From positions 1 to 64,000 of the forward strand of contig NZ_MBPP01000013.1 in the NCBI RefSeq assembly GCF_001858325.1: a stretch of DNA of 64,000 nt. The letters are read 5' to 3'. Each line of letters opens with the position of its first letter. Position 1 is the stretch's first letter. Source of the DNA: Marinobacter sp. AC-23 (lineage in GTDB: Bacteria; Pseudomonadota; Gammaproteobacteria; Pseudomonadales; Oleiphilaceae). This document shows, one piece after another, positions 1 through 9,290 of the stretch. Under the pieces are notes generated by a model. It did not search any database, was not told where the DNA came from, and saw nothing but the letters and a program-made list of their open reading frames with translations. The translations under genes and the position numbers were made by a program.

Positions 1-210
1 GTCACCCGCTTTAAAGGGTTGGGGGAAATGAATCCTCTGCAACTCCGTGAGACCACCATGGCCCCGGATACTCGCAGACTGGTTATGCTGACTATTGAAG
101 AAGGCGACGATACTGATAGCCGCATGGACATGCTTCTGAGTAAGAAGCGTGCGTCGGATCGCCGGTCCTGGCTGGAAGCCTACGGCAACATGGCAGATGT
201 AGCCGGCTGA
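1..210 (+). CDS. parE: DNA topoisomerase IV subunit B, C-terminal end (partial)
   Basis: Only the last 69 codons are in the window; the gene is open through the left edge in frame 1. ParE is the ATPase subunit of topoisomerase IV, which unlinks daughter chromosomes together with ParC. The visible part has the very conserved type II topoisomerase tail FKGLGEMNPLQLRETTM, followed by the TRRLV segment and a short tail. The partner gene parC lies 5.5 kb downstream on the same strand rather than next to it. The internal TTG at 19 is not a start. Identification is firm; the bulk of the protein cannot be judged. Confidence 0.95.
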   Translation, partial: VTRFKGLGEMNPLQLRETTMAPDTRRLVMLTIEEGDDTDSRMDMLLSKKRASDRRSWLEAYGNMADVAG

Positions 211-309
211 CTCTTATTCGTTTTAGGTATATCAGAATAATTCATTATTCCTTTTAAGTATTCTTAAAACTCGTTATTCTTCCGGTTTTCTGATCGGGAA
301 GAATCGCAA

Positions 310-2085
310 ATGGACTGGCAAGGCTGGTTTGCGCTGGGCATGGCAGGCGCCGCTCTGGTACTCATGAGCTCAGGGCGTTATGCACCCCATCTGGTAATGA
401 TGGGTGTGCTTGTTGTGCTCAGCGCCAGTGGCATCATTTCGGCCGATCAGGCATTGATGGGCTTCAGTAATACAGGGCTGATCACCGTCGTGGCCCTGTT
501 TGTGGTGGCGGCCGGCATTCACCACTCTGGTGGGGTCGATCTGCTGGTCAGGTACTTGCTGCGAAACCCCAAGACCGTTCGTTCGGCTCAGGCACGAATT
601 ACCCTTCCGGTTGCGCTGTTAAGCGGTTTTCTCAACAACACCCCGGTTGTGGCGACTATGATTCCAGCCATTCATGCCTGGTCCCGGAAGATTGGCATTG
701 CGCCGTCCAAGCTTATGATTCCCCTCAGCTACTCCGCTATTTTGGGCGGCACCCTGACGATGATTGGCACCAGCACCAACCTGGTGGTTAACGGTCAGTA
801 TGAGCAATTGACCGGCGAGGCCGGGCTTTCCATTTTTTCGATCACCGCTGTCGGCTTGCCGGTGGCCGTTCTTGGCATTGCGGCCATCTTGCTGTTTATG
901 CCCCGGGCGCTTCCAAACCGTGAGGATAGGCATAAGTTTGGTTCCATGAGGGAGTTTACTCTGGAGGTGGCTGTTGCTGTCGATGGGCCGCTGGTTGGGA
1001 AAATGGTAGGCGAGGCCGGCCTGAGGGAGTTGGAGCGGCTCTACCTGGTAGAGATTGAACGTGATGGCAGCGTAGTAACGGCGGTGCCTTCTGAGGAGCG
1101 CTTGTGCGGTGGCGACAGGCTTGTGTTTGCCGGTGACACTCAGGCGATCTCCGACCTGCTGCGAATTAACGGTATTGTGCCTTCTGTGCACGCGGATGAG
1201 CCCAGCTTGAGCCAGGATCGTGCAGAGCGTTGCTTGATGGAGGCCGCTCTGTCTCCGCAATCAGAAGTATTGGGTTTGACGATTCGCGACGCGCGATTCC
1301 GGGAGCGATACGGAGCGGTTGTTTTGGCGGTCGCACGGGGTGGCAGCCGAGTATCAGGAAACCTGGGTAATATTCGTCTCAAGCCTGGCGATGTGCTTTT
1401 GCTGGAAGCCCGGCCGGCGTTTGTAAGCCGTCAACGCTACAACAAGGATTTTCTGCTTATAAACGACTTGGGAACAGAAGCCCCGAGGCACGATCGTGCC
1501 TGGTTGTCCTGGGGCATTCTTATTGTGCTGGTGGGGCTTGCTGCCTGTGGTGTTGTCAGCATGTTGAATGCGGCCTTGCTGGGCGCGACACTGATGATTC
1601 TTAGTGGCTGTTGCTCTGTGGGCCAGGCGCAAAAATCGGTGGATGTGCCCGTCGTTCTTACCATTGCAGCTTCATTCGCCTTGGGCGCAGCTCTTCAGGA
1701 GACCGGGGCTGCGAGCTATATGGCGGGAGCTATCCTGGGCCTTAGTAAAGGCCACGTTTTACTGGCTCTGTTCATGGTCTATTTTTCGGTGTCTGTGCTC
1801 ACAGAGGTTATTACCAACAACGCAGCGGCCATTCTGGTTATACCGATTGTACTGTCGATGACCAGCACCATGGGAGTTGAGGCGGAACCGTTTGTTATCG
1901 CCGTGATGATGGCTGCGTCGGCCAGCTTTGCGACACCCCTGGGCTATCAGACCAATATGATGGTGTTTGGCCCCGGTGGTTACCGGTTCGGAGATTTCGT
2001 GCGTGTTGGCTTGCCAATGAACGTGTTTATTGGCTTGATATCAGTGGCAGTGATTGCACTGGTGTACGGAATTAGGCCCGGCTAA
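310..2085 (+). CDS. SLC13-family permease with two RCK_C (TrkA-C) domains
   Basis: A 591-residue membrane protein of the SLC13/DASS type. Hydrophobic segments fill residues 1-200 and 395-590. They flank a soluble insert with two TrkA_C-like domains at about 215-285 and 305-370 (the second contains NIRLKPGDVLLLEA). The SNTGLITVVALFVVAAG and NNTPVVATMIP segments are typical of permeases for sulfate, dicarboxylates or other small anions. Start at ATG 310 has a GGGAAG ribosome site. The substrate cannot be told from sequence. It lies downstream of parE with a short AT-rich gap and converges with the EAL gene, the two stops overlapping by a few bases. Confidence 0.85.
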   Translation: MDWQGWFALGMAGAALVLMSSGRYAPHLVMMGVLVVLSASGIISADQALMGFSNTGLITVVALFVVAAGIHHSGGVDLLVRYLLRNPKTVRSAQARITLPVALLSGFLNNTPVVATMIPAIHAWSRKIGIAPSKLMIPLSYSAILGGTLTMIGTSTNLVVNGQYEQLTGEAGLSIFSITAVGLPVAVLGIAAILLFMPRALPNREDRHKFGSMREFTLEVAVAVDGPLVGKMVGEAGLRELERLYLVEIERDGSVVTAVPSEERLCGGDRLVFAGDTQAISDLLRINGIVPSVHADEPSLSQDRAERCLMEAALSPQSEVLGLTIRDARFRERYGAVVLAVARGGSRVSGNLGNIRLKPGDVLLLEARPAFVSRQRYNKDFLLINDLGTEAPRHDRAWLSWGILIVLVGLAACGVVSMLNAALLGATLMILSGCCSVGQAQKSVDVPVVLTIAASFALGAALQETGAASYMAGAILGLSKGHVLLALFMVYFSVSVLTEVITNNAAAILVIPIVLSMTSTMGVEAEPFVIAVMMAASASFATPLGYQTNMMVFGPGGYRFGDFVRVGLPMNVFIGLISVAVIALVYGIRPG

Positions 2086-3366
2086 CCGCCGGGCCAGAGG
2101 GATTGGCTAGGATGTCGCAGCAAAGCACCCGCTGCTCCCCGTTGTGGGTAAAACAAAAAGACAGGGTTACGCACATATAGGCGCCGGTTACGCAAAGGTA
2201 GGGGGCGGTTATGTGGAGCTTGCCGGGCTGGGCCAGCGCTTGCCTCAGGTATTGTTGCCGGTACCAATCTGCCTTGCTGGTGCTTTCAAGTGGCTTGAAG
2301 CGCGGGTCCAGGCTTCGGGTTCCGGTATCCGATATCATCGTCTCTTCAATCTGAAGTCCGCTCTCGTCCGCCAGGTAGCAGCGTGAGACGGTGACGTGTT
2401 TCAGTAGTGCGCCGCAAGCTTGGCTCATGGTGGTGCCGATTTGAAGTGACGCAGTGACCGTTTGAAAATCTCCCCAGAAAAAGTCGACCAGCTGGCTTGT
2501 CGGATTCCGAGTGATCTGATGGCGAGCCTTATACTCCTGCAACAATAGATCAAAGTCTGTAGAGGCGTTGCAGAGCTGGCTTAGATCGGTGCTTGGCCGG
2601 CAAAAATAAAATCCTTGAACAAAGTCGACCCCGGCATCAATTGCAATCATGGCCTGATCGCTGGTTTCTACTCCCTCCAGCAACACCAGGCACCCGGATT
2701 GGTGCAGTAGTGAGACTATACCGTTCAGTATCTGCCGTGCTCTGTGATCTTCGGTTGCCCGAGTCAGCAGTTTTCTATCAAGTTTGACGATGTCTGGTGA
2801 CAGGTTCCAGATGCGTTCAAAGTTTGAGTGCCCAGCTCCAAAATCATCAATGGCTGTCAGGCACCCCAGCTTTCGGTAATAGGCAACCGTTTCGCGCAGG
2901 CGATCCGCATCGTCAGTTGGCTGTTCGACAATCTCGATAACAATTCGATGAGGTGGTAACTGCGTCTTTGCCAGCAGGTTTCCAAAAAATGAATCAGTTT
3001 GACTGCCGCTGGTGATAACACGGGGAGAAACGTTTAGGAACAGCCAGTTGAGCTGGTCATGTATGCCACTGTAGTTTCGGACATGCAGGTAACGGCAGAG
3101 CCGGTCCAGTAGCAGGTTCTCGGTATCGGAAACGGGCAGCTCGAAAAGGTGTATGGGCAATACATTCGAATTGTCCGGGTCCAGAGCCTGATCAACGCTT
3201 CGTAGCCAACGGTTCGTTTGTGAGAAATGCTATAGATTGGCTGAAGAGCGGTTTTCAACGTCAGACCGCGAAAATTCGCGGTCCAGGAGTTGCCGTTTCT
3301 GTGAAGCATCGGCGATAACAGGTCCATTTCAGGATCTGTCAGCGTCTCCGAGATTGCTGGCTGCAT
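2072..3366 (-). CDS. EAL-domain c-di-GMP phosphodiesterase with C-terminal sensory-like domain (frame break)
   Basis: Predicted phosphodiesterase that hydrolyses cyclic di-GMP. Joining two frames gives about 431 residues. The N-terminal frame (3366 downward) carries LQPIYS and YEALIR. The second frame carries NVSPRV, EIVEQP, DDFGAG, VKLDRK and QGFYF, so the catalytic set looks complete. After about residue 270 there is a domain with a WYRQQYL motif resembling the PAS-like YkuI_C region that follows EAL in some proteins. The break lies at about 3187, where one base missing from a CCC run (plus strand) would restore the frame. The start at 3366 has no clear ribosome site; ATG 3327 is an alternative. 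Either assembly error or a true pseudogene is possible. Confidence 0.75.
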
Positions 3367-3910
3367 AGTGTTTCAAATGTTTGATCGAATACATCAGGTG
3401 CTGCTGGAACCAGGCACTTGAACGAACACAAGTCAGCGTCGGCTGAGAATGGAAAAGCCAGAGTAGACTGATAGTTAGGGGAGATTGCCAAAAAATGGGA
3501 AACATTACCACCGTTTCATGACTAAACCGGAAACAGTGTGTAGTTTTGGGGGTGGGATAGATGGGACGGCGAGGTGATTTTGGCGGCCCTTTCAAGATTC
3601 AAGAGCCGCCAAAGAATCAATTATTGCTCGGGATTACAACGGATTCGTCGAATTCAAGTTCCATGTCCTGTCCTCTCGTTCAATGAGGCCCCCGACGGGG
3701 CGGTTAAGCATAGCGAAAGTTTACTAGGCTTATAGAAATCAACAATCCGTACAACCCGAATGCGACCAAAGTCAAGGGTTTTGAGCACTAGGCTCACACG
3801 ATCAAGATTTCTGATGATGGGTAGCAAAACATTCCGATTTCCTTTGAGAATACGACTTCTTATACTTTGGCGTATGACTGACTAACAGGGAATGTGAGGC
3901 CCTAGTTGCT
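3367..3910. other. 545-bp intergenic stretch with hairpins and one tiny ORF
   Basis: No long gene is convincing here. It holds a hairpin at 3579-3613 (arms TTTGGCGGC / GCCGCCAAA), a 15-codon minus-strand ORF at 3617-3664, and a second GC hairpin near 3689-3701 (GCCCC/GGGGC). A TATACT sequence near 3859 could be the -10 of the cytochrome b561 gene, but no good -35 is seen. Confidence 0.5.
3617..3664 (-). CDS. possible 15-residue small ORF with good ribosome site
   Basis: The ORF ATG 3664 to TGA 3617 encodes MELEFDESVVIPSNN. A purine-rich GAGAGGACAGG lies just upstream of the ATG at normal spacing. The stop falls immediately before the hairpin at 3579-3613, and a GC-rich hairpin precedes the ribosome site. 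This is the layout of a very short transcription unit or a leader peptide ahead of the EAL gene. I do not recognise the peptide. Chance remains a real explanation for so short an ORF. Confidence 0.25.
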   Translation of the reverse strand: MELEFDESVVIPSNN

Positions 3911-4471
3911 ATGCAAATAAGCAATACATCTGCCAGCTATGGTTGGCTGGCTATTGTGGTCCACTGGGCGGCTGCTCTGGCAGTGATTGGCATGTTTGCT
4001 TTGGGTTTTTGGATGGTTGATCTGACTTACTACGATGAGTGGTACCGGCGAGCTCCGAATATCCATCGCGCCATTGGCGTCTTGTTGTTTGCTTTGATGG
4101 TGTTCAGATTGTCCTGGCGTTTTTTTGCGACATCGCCGAACTCGGTCGCGGGGCATAAACGCTGGGAAGTTTACAGCGCTCGTGCCGCACACGGCTTGCT
4201 GTACGTACTGATTTTTGTGGCGATGGTAAGTGGTTTTTTGATTTCAACGGCTGACGGTTCGTCCGTGAGTGTGTTTGGTTGGTTTGAGGTGCCATCGGTG
4301 ACGGGTCAAGTGAAAGGTCTTGAAGATACGGCAGGGTGGGTGCACTACTGGAGCACGTGGGCCCTGATTGGTCTTGCTCTAATTCACGCGGTTGGCGCCT
4401 TGAAACATCATTTTTTTGATCGTGACGACACGTTGCGCCGCATGTTGGTTCCCGCGCGTGGTGATAAATGA
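3911..4471 (+). CDS. cytochrome b561 family membrane protein
   Basis: A 186-residue, four-helix dihaem cytochrome b561 of the bacterial CybB/YceJ type, which passes electrons across the inner membrane. Candidate haem-ligand histidines sit in VVHWAAA (about 17), NIHRAIG (about 54), WVHYWST and IHAVGALKHH near the end. It is followed closely by a YceI-family periplasmic protein, the usual b561/YceI pairing, and the two are probably cotranscribed. The length is normal for the family. The electron partner is not known. Confidence 0.9.
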   Translation: MQISNTSASYGWLAIVVHWAAALAVIGMFALGFWMVDLTYYDEWYRRAPNIHRAIGVLLFALMVFRLSWRFFATSPNSVAGHKRWEVYSARAAHGLLYVLIFVAMVSGFLISTADGSSVSVFGWFEVPSVTGQVKGLEDTAGWVHYWSTWALIGLALIHAVGALKHHFFDRDDTLRRMLVPARGDK

Positions 4472-4526
4472 TGGGCGTAATACGGCCCTGAATGAGCGCG
4501 TTTTTGTTTACTTAAAGGAGAGTTTC

Positions 4527-5107
4527 ATGAAGAAATTATTGCTTGCATCTGCCGTTTCCGTGGCGTTGGTCGGAGGCGTCCAGGCCAATGAACACAGCGG
4601 CACTTACGCTTTTGATAACAAAGACACCCACCAGTTCATCACGTTCAAGATCTCGCATTTGGGTTATAGCTGGCTTTATGGTCGCTTCAACGATTTTGAT
4701 GGCCAATTTGTTTACGATGCCGAAAACCCTGAAAACAGCTCGGTAAACGTAACCATTGATCCATCAAGCGTTGACTCCAATCACGCAGAGCGCGACAAGC
4801 ACCTGCGCAGCGAAGATTTCCTGCACGTGGGTGAGTTCTCGGAAGCGAGCTTCAAGAGCAAGCGGGTAGAGGTTGATGACGAAGGTGAGGCGGATATCGT
4901 TGGTGACCTCACGCTGCGCGGAGTAACTCGTGAGGTCACTCTAGACGTGGAAATGCTGGGCCATGGTAAAGACCCCTGGGGCGGTTATCGCATGGGCTTT
5001 GAAGCCGAGACTGAGCTGCGTCTTGAAGATTTTGGCATTCCGATGAACCTTGGAAAGGCTTCCGAGACGGTAGAGATTATTATCTCTGTTGAAGCATCCG
5101 CCAGTAA
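4527..5107 (+). CDS. YceI-family periplasmic protein (frame break at the last codons)
   Basis: Secreted lipocalin-like YceI protein that binds a polyisoprenoid-type ligand in characterised relatives. ATG 4527 has an AAAGGAGA ribosome site. It begins a signal peptide (MKKLLLASAVSVALVGGVQA, cut about residue 20), followed by the family segments FKISHLGYSWLYGRF, DSNHAERDKHLRSEDF and VTREVTLDVEMLGHGKDPWGG. About 193 residues once a single lost G near 5094 is restored, giving the expected ISVEGIRQ end and a TAA at 5105. Read uncorrected, the frame runs on through the terminator, which supports a sequence error. Confidence 0.88.
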
Positions 5108-5127
5108 CTCTATCCATCCTGCAATTA

Positions 5128-5155
5128 CAGATTCCGGGGCTGGCCCCGGAATCTG
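5128..5155 (+). terminator. strong hairpin terminator after the b561/yceI pair
   Basis: Perfect 12-bp stem (CAGATTCCGGGG with CCCCGGAATCTG) around a 4-base CTGG loop, 20 bases after the corrected yceI stop. No long T-run follows. Confidence 0.7.
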
Positions 5156-5234
5156 CGTGTCTGCCTATCCGTTCTCGTACATACCTATTTTGGATTGATT
5201 GCTTTTTTCAAGCATTTCGGCGCCAAGCCGACTG

Positions 5235-5452
5235 TCAGGAGTTTGTTGAGGCGCGGCAAAGATGCCGTTGGCGCCAGAATTGAGCAGCGAAAATAACCAG
5301 CCCTATTAGCAGGCCTGCCCAGAGATAGGGCGCAGGGACCTGGAAGCTGCCGCTGATAGCGAATTCCACAAGAAGCATCAGGCGACGGCTAACGCCGCAT
5401 TCACCATTGCCGTAGCCATGGCTTGCCCGCAGGCTTTGATATTGGGTTTCAT
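5235..5452 (-). CDS. possible small two-helix membrane protein (frame break)
   Basis: Two minus-strand frames join into about 72 residues. ATG 5452 starts MKPNIKACGQAMATAMVNAAL in one frame. The frame then stops, but the next frame continues with LMLLVEFAISGSF and a second hydrophobic helix APYLWAGLLIGLVIFAAQFW, ending in a basic tail at 5235. One base missing from the GGG run at 5381 (plus strand) links them, the same kind of loss seen in other genes here. Two membrane segments in register is suggestive. There is no clear ribosome site, no known family, and it could be chance. It converges with yceI across the terminator. Confidence 0.35.
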
Positions 5453-5730
5453 AGTGTTCCGCTTGTTTGAAAGGAAAACGGTCTTCTATTCATCACTGGC
5501 AATGAGCATACGGCGCACCTTACAGACTCTCCATGCGGGAATTCCGCTATTGGAATCGATGATTTGGGGTCTGAATGAGAGGTTTTCGCCGATAAATCCG
5601 TAGGTTGTTGGTGTATCAGCCCGGTGCTCCATATAATGTCCCACTGCACCTGCCCCGTGATTATTCCGGGCGCACAGGGTAGCATCACGGACTCTTTCAA
5701 AATCAGGCAATACAGGCAAAAGAGGCATCC

Positions 5731-7880
5731 ATGCCAGAGTTTCAGACGACGGATGAGGGCTTTGAGCGGGTATCACTCAGAGACTACACGGAAAAAGCCT
5801 ATCTCGATTACTCCATGTACGTCATTCTTGACCGCGCGCTTCCCAATGTTGGAGACGGGCTAAAACCGGTTCAGCGGCGCATTATTTACGCCATGTCAGA
5901 GCTGGGCCTGAAATCTACGTCCAAATACAAAAAGTCTGCCCGTACAGTGGGTGACGTACTGGGCAAGTTTCACCCCCACGGCGACAGCGCTTGTTACGAA
6001 GCATGGTGCTAATGGCGCAGCCATTCTCCTATCGTTATCCGCTTGTCGACGGTCAGGGGAACTGGGGCGCTCCAGATGACCCAAAATCCTTTGCCGCCAT
6101 GCGTTATACCGAATCCCGACTGGCACGTTTTGCAGATGTGCTGCTTGGAGAACTAGGGCAGGGCACCGTAGACTGGACCCCCAACTTTGATGGCACCATG
6201 GATGAGCCGTCGGTGCTGCCAGCAAGGTTGCCCCATGTGTTGTTAAACGGCACAACCGGCATTGCCGTGGGTATGGCGACGGATATTCCGCCTCATAATG
6301 TCAGGGAAGTAACAGCTGCCTGCATTCGGTTGCTGGATGATCCCGAGGCCACCGTTGACCAGCTTTGCGAGCACGTTAAGGGCCCGGATTTTCCAACCTA
6401 CGCAGAAATCATTACGCCCCGCAAAGATCTGCGCCAAATGTACGAGACCGGCCGGGGCTCGCTGCGTATGCGCGCCCGCTGGGTGCGAGAGACGGGCGAG
6501 ATTGTGATAACGGATCTGCCGCATCAGGTTTCCGGTAATCGTGTGCTTGAGCAGATTGCACACCAGATGCAAACCAAAAAGCTGCCTATGGTGGCGGATC
6601 TCCGCGACGAGTCAGATCATGAAAACCCGACCCGGTTGGTTGTTGTACCGCGTTCCAACAGGGTAGATCTTGACGGGCTGATGGCTCACCTGTTTGCCAG
6701 CACCGACCTTGAGAAAACCTACCGGGTAAATATCAACGTGATCGGAAATGATGGCCGTCCGGGCGTGAAGGGCTTGCGCCAGATGCTTACGGAGTGGCTG
6801 GCGTTTCGTCGTACCACGGTGACCCGTCGATTGCAGCACAGGCTGGATAAAGTGCTGGCGCGGCTGCACATTCTTGAAGGCCTTTTGATTGCCTACCTGA
6901 ATATTGATGAAGTCATCCATATTATCCGCACGGAAGATAAACCCAAAGCGGTCTTTATGGAGCGATTCGGGTTGTCTGCGGACCAGGCAGAATCCATTCT
7001 CGAGCTGAAGTTGCGGCACCTGGCCAAGCTTGAGGAAATGAAAATCCGCGGTGAGCAGGACGAGCTGGCTATAGAGCGGGATGAGCTTCAGGCAATTCTT
7101 GGCTCTGAGGATCGCTTGCGTGAGCTGATCAAGAGTGAGTTGATGGCAGACGCCGAAACCTACGGCGATGATCGCCGTTCCCCCATAGTTGCGCGTGAAG
7201 AAGCCAAGGCCTTCAGCGAAAACGATTTGGTCTCTAACGACCCGGTCACCGTTGTACTTTCGGACAAAGGCTGGGTGCGGGCCGCCAAAGGCCATGATAT
7301 AGATCCGGATGGGCTAAGCTACAAAGCGGGCGATAGCTTTTCGTTAGCCGCGCGTGGCCGTAACAACCAGCAAACGATTTTCCTGGACTCCACTGGCCGG
7401 GCCTACGCACTGATGGCTCACAGCTTGCCTTCGGCAAGAGGGCAGGGGGAGCCGCTTACCGGGCGAATCAACCCGCCTTCAGGGGCGAGCTTCTCAGGCT
7501 TGCTTATGGGTGACCTTGCACGTAAGACGTTATTAGTAACCGACGGCGGGTATGGATTTGTTACTTCGCTGAATGAGATGATCAGCAAAAACCGGAATGG
7601 CAAGGCGATAGTCAGTGTGCCGAAGGGCGCGAAAATTATGCCGCCGGTGATCATTCCCGCCACCGAAAATACTCTCTATTTGGGGGCTATTTCCAATGAA
7701 GGCAGAATGCTTATCTTCCCGCTTAGCGAGCTGCCTGAGCTAAGCAAGGGTAAGGGTAACAAGATCATCAGCATCCCCTCAGCACGGGTACAAAACCGTG
7801 AGGAGTATGTGGTAGCCATAGCCGTATTCGCTGAGGATGATCAACTGGAAATCCGTGCAGGCAAGCGCAAGATGGGCTGA
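5731..7880 (+). CDS. parC: DNA topoisomerase IV subunit A (frame break)
   Basis: DNA-cleaving subunit of topoisomerase IV, about 716 residues after correction. Frame one (5731-6012) holds the GyrA/ParC start [15 protein letters not shown] and the quinolone-region motif [11 protein letters not shown]. Frame two continues with [20 protein letters not shown] and the active-site region [11 protein letters not shown] (tyrosine nucleophile). It then runs through the coiled-coil and C-terminal wrapping domain to 7880. The break is at 6002, where CC has become C. The gene is essential and conserved on both sides, so an assembly error is far more likely than decay. Start ATG 5731 follows an AAAGAGG site. 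Confidence 0.93.
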
Positions 7881-8045
7881 ACTTCGCCGATCTTGAGCAT
7901 TACATTGGAGAGCGCGGTCGGCGCGGGCACAAGCTTCCTCGCGGTTTGCAGAGGGTTGACGCAATTAATGTCATCCCTTCAGCCGCTCGGGCAAAGGAAG
8001 AGGACGGTTCTGAAAACGGCATGGGCACAATGGAGAACACCGACA

Positions 8046-9290
8046 GTGAGTGAACTTGTTCTTATTAACGTATCCGGGCGCGATAAGCCTGGGCTCACGT
8101 CGGAAATTACCGGCATTATGGGCCGGTATGATGTTCGGATTCTCGATATAGGTCAGGCGGTTATTCACGACCATCTGACCTGGGGCATTCTTATCGAAAT
8201 CCCCGACGAGTCCAAGGCCTCACCAGTGATCCGCGACTTGCTTTTCCGTTTCCATGCTTTGGATCTTCAGGTCAGGTTTGCTCCTATTACCATTGAAGAG
8301 TACCAATCCTGGGCTGAGGGCCGTAATCGCGCCTGTTACATCGTTACGTTGCTGTCCCGTGACATCAAGGCGGAACAGATTGCCAGGGTATCTGCCATTA
8401 CTGCTCGCCACGGGTTGAATATCGACAACATATCCCGCCTTTCTGCCAGGCCCTCGCTCAACGCCACCAGTGACGGGATAGCCTGCGTGGAATTCTCCGT
8501 GCGGGGTACGCCGCAGGATTTGGAGCTACTTAGGGCCGATTTCCTGCATATCGCCGGCGAAATGAATGTGGATATCGCCTTCCAGGAAGACTCTATTTTT
8601 CGCCGCAATCGCCGCCTGGTGGTGTTTGATATGGACTCCACCCTTATTGAGGCTGAAGTGATCGACGAGCTTGCCCAAGAAGCTGGTGTGGGCGCCCAGG
8701 TCGCTGAGATTACCGAGCGCGCTATGCAGGGGGAGCTGGATTTCAGTCAGAGCTTTGCAGAGCGGCTTTCACTGCTTAAGGGGTTGGATGAAGCTGTTCT
8801 GGAGCGGGTCGCCAGCCGCCTGAAGATGACAGAAGGCGCGGAACGTCTGATTCGAAGCTTGAAAGCACTCGGTTACCGTACAGCGATTCTCTCTGGTGGT
8901 TTTACCTATTTTGCACGGCACCTTCAGAACAAGCTGGGCATCGATTACGTTTACGCCAATGAGCTGGAAATTCTCGACGGAAAGGTAACCGGTGCGGTTT
9001 CTGGTCAGATTGTCGACGGTAAGCGCAAAGCAGAATTATTGCTGGAAATAGCCGAGAAAGAGCACATTTCCCGGGAGCAGGTCATTGCTGTAGGTGATGG
9101 TGCCAACGACTTGCCCATGTTGAGCCAAGCTGGCCTGGGCGTTGCGTTCCGGGCAAAACCGTTGGTTAAGGAATCTGCCCGACACGCTATCTCGACGCTT
9201 GGTCTGGACGCTATTCTTTACTTGATTGGTTTCCGCGAAAGTGAAACCAATCAGGGATTGAGAAACACTCAGTTGTCGCCAAAGTCGTAG
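8046..9290 (+). CDS. serB: phosphoserine phosphatase with N-terminal ACT domains
   Basis: Last step of serine synthesis: phosphoserine to serine. A HAD-family hydrolase of about 414 residues. The N-terminal 180 residues form two ACT-like regulatory domains (SGRDKPGLTSEITGIM; VTLLSRDIKAEQIARVSAI). The catalytic domain begins at VFDMDSTLIEAEVIDELA (DxDST nucleophile), followed by ILSGGFTYFA and GDGANDLPML. GTG 8046 is chosen because a GGAG site precedes it and homology starts there; an in-frame ATG at 7893 would add unrelated residues overlapping the parC end. It converges with the fimX gene; the 3' ends overlap by 22 bases. Confidence 0.93.
   Translation: MSELVLINVSGRDKPGLTSEITGIMGRYDVRILDIGQAVIHDHLTWGILIEIPDESKASPVIRDLLFRFHALDLQVRFAPITIEEYQSWAEGRNRACYIVTLLSRDIKAEQIARVSAITARHGLNIDNISRLSARPSLNATSDGIACVEFSVRGTPQDLELLRADFLHIAGEMNVDIAFQEDSIFRRNRRLVVFDMDSTLIEAEVIDELAQEAGVGAQVAEITERAMQGELDFSQSFAERLSLLKGLDEAVLERVASRLKMTEGAERLIRSLKALGYRTAILSGGFTYFARHLQNKLGIDYVYANELEILDGKVTGAVSGQIVDGKRKAELLLEIAEKEHISREQVIAVGDGANDLPMLSQAGLGVAFRAKPLVKESARHAISTLGLDAILYLIGFRESETNQGLRNTQLSPKS

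Noticed and set aside
619..1260. 213-codon minus-strand ORF inside the SLC13 gene
   Set aside because: Shadow of the permease; composition rich in His/Gln/Arg typical of antisense frames.
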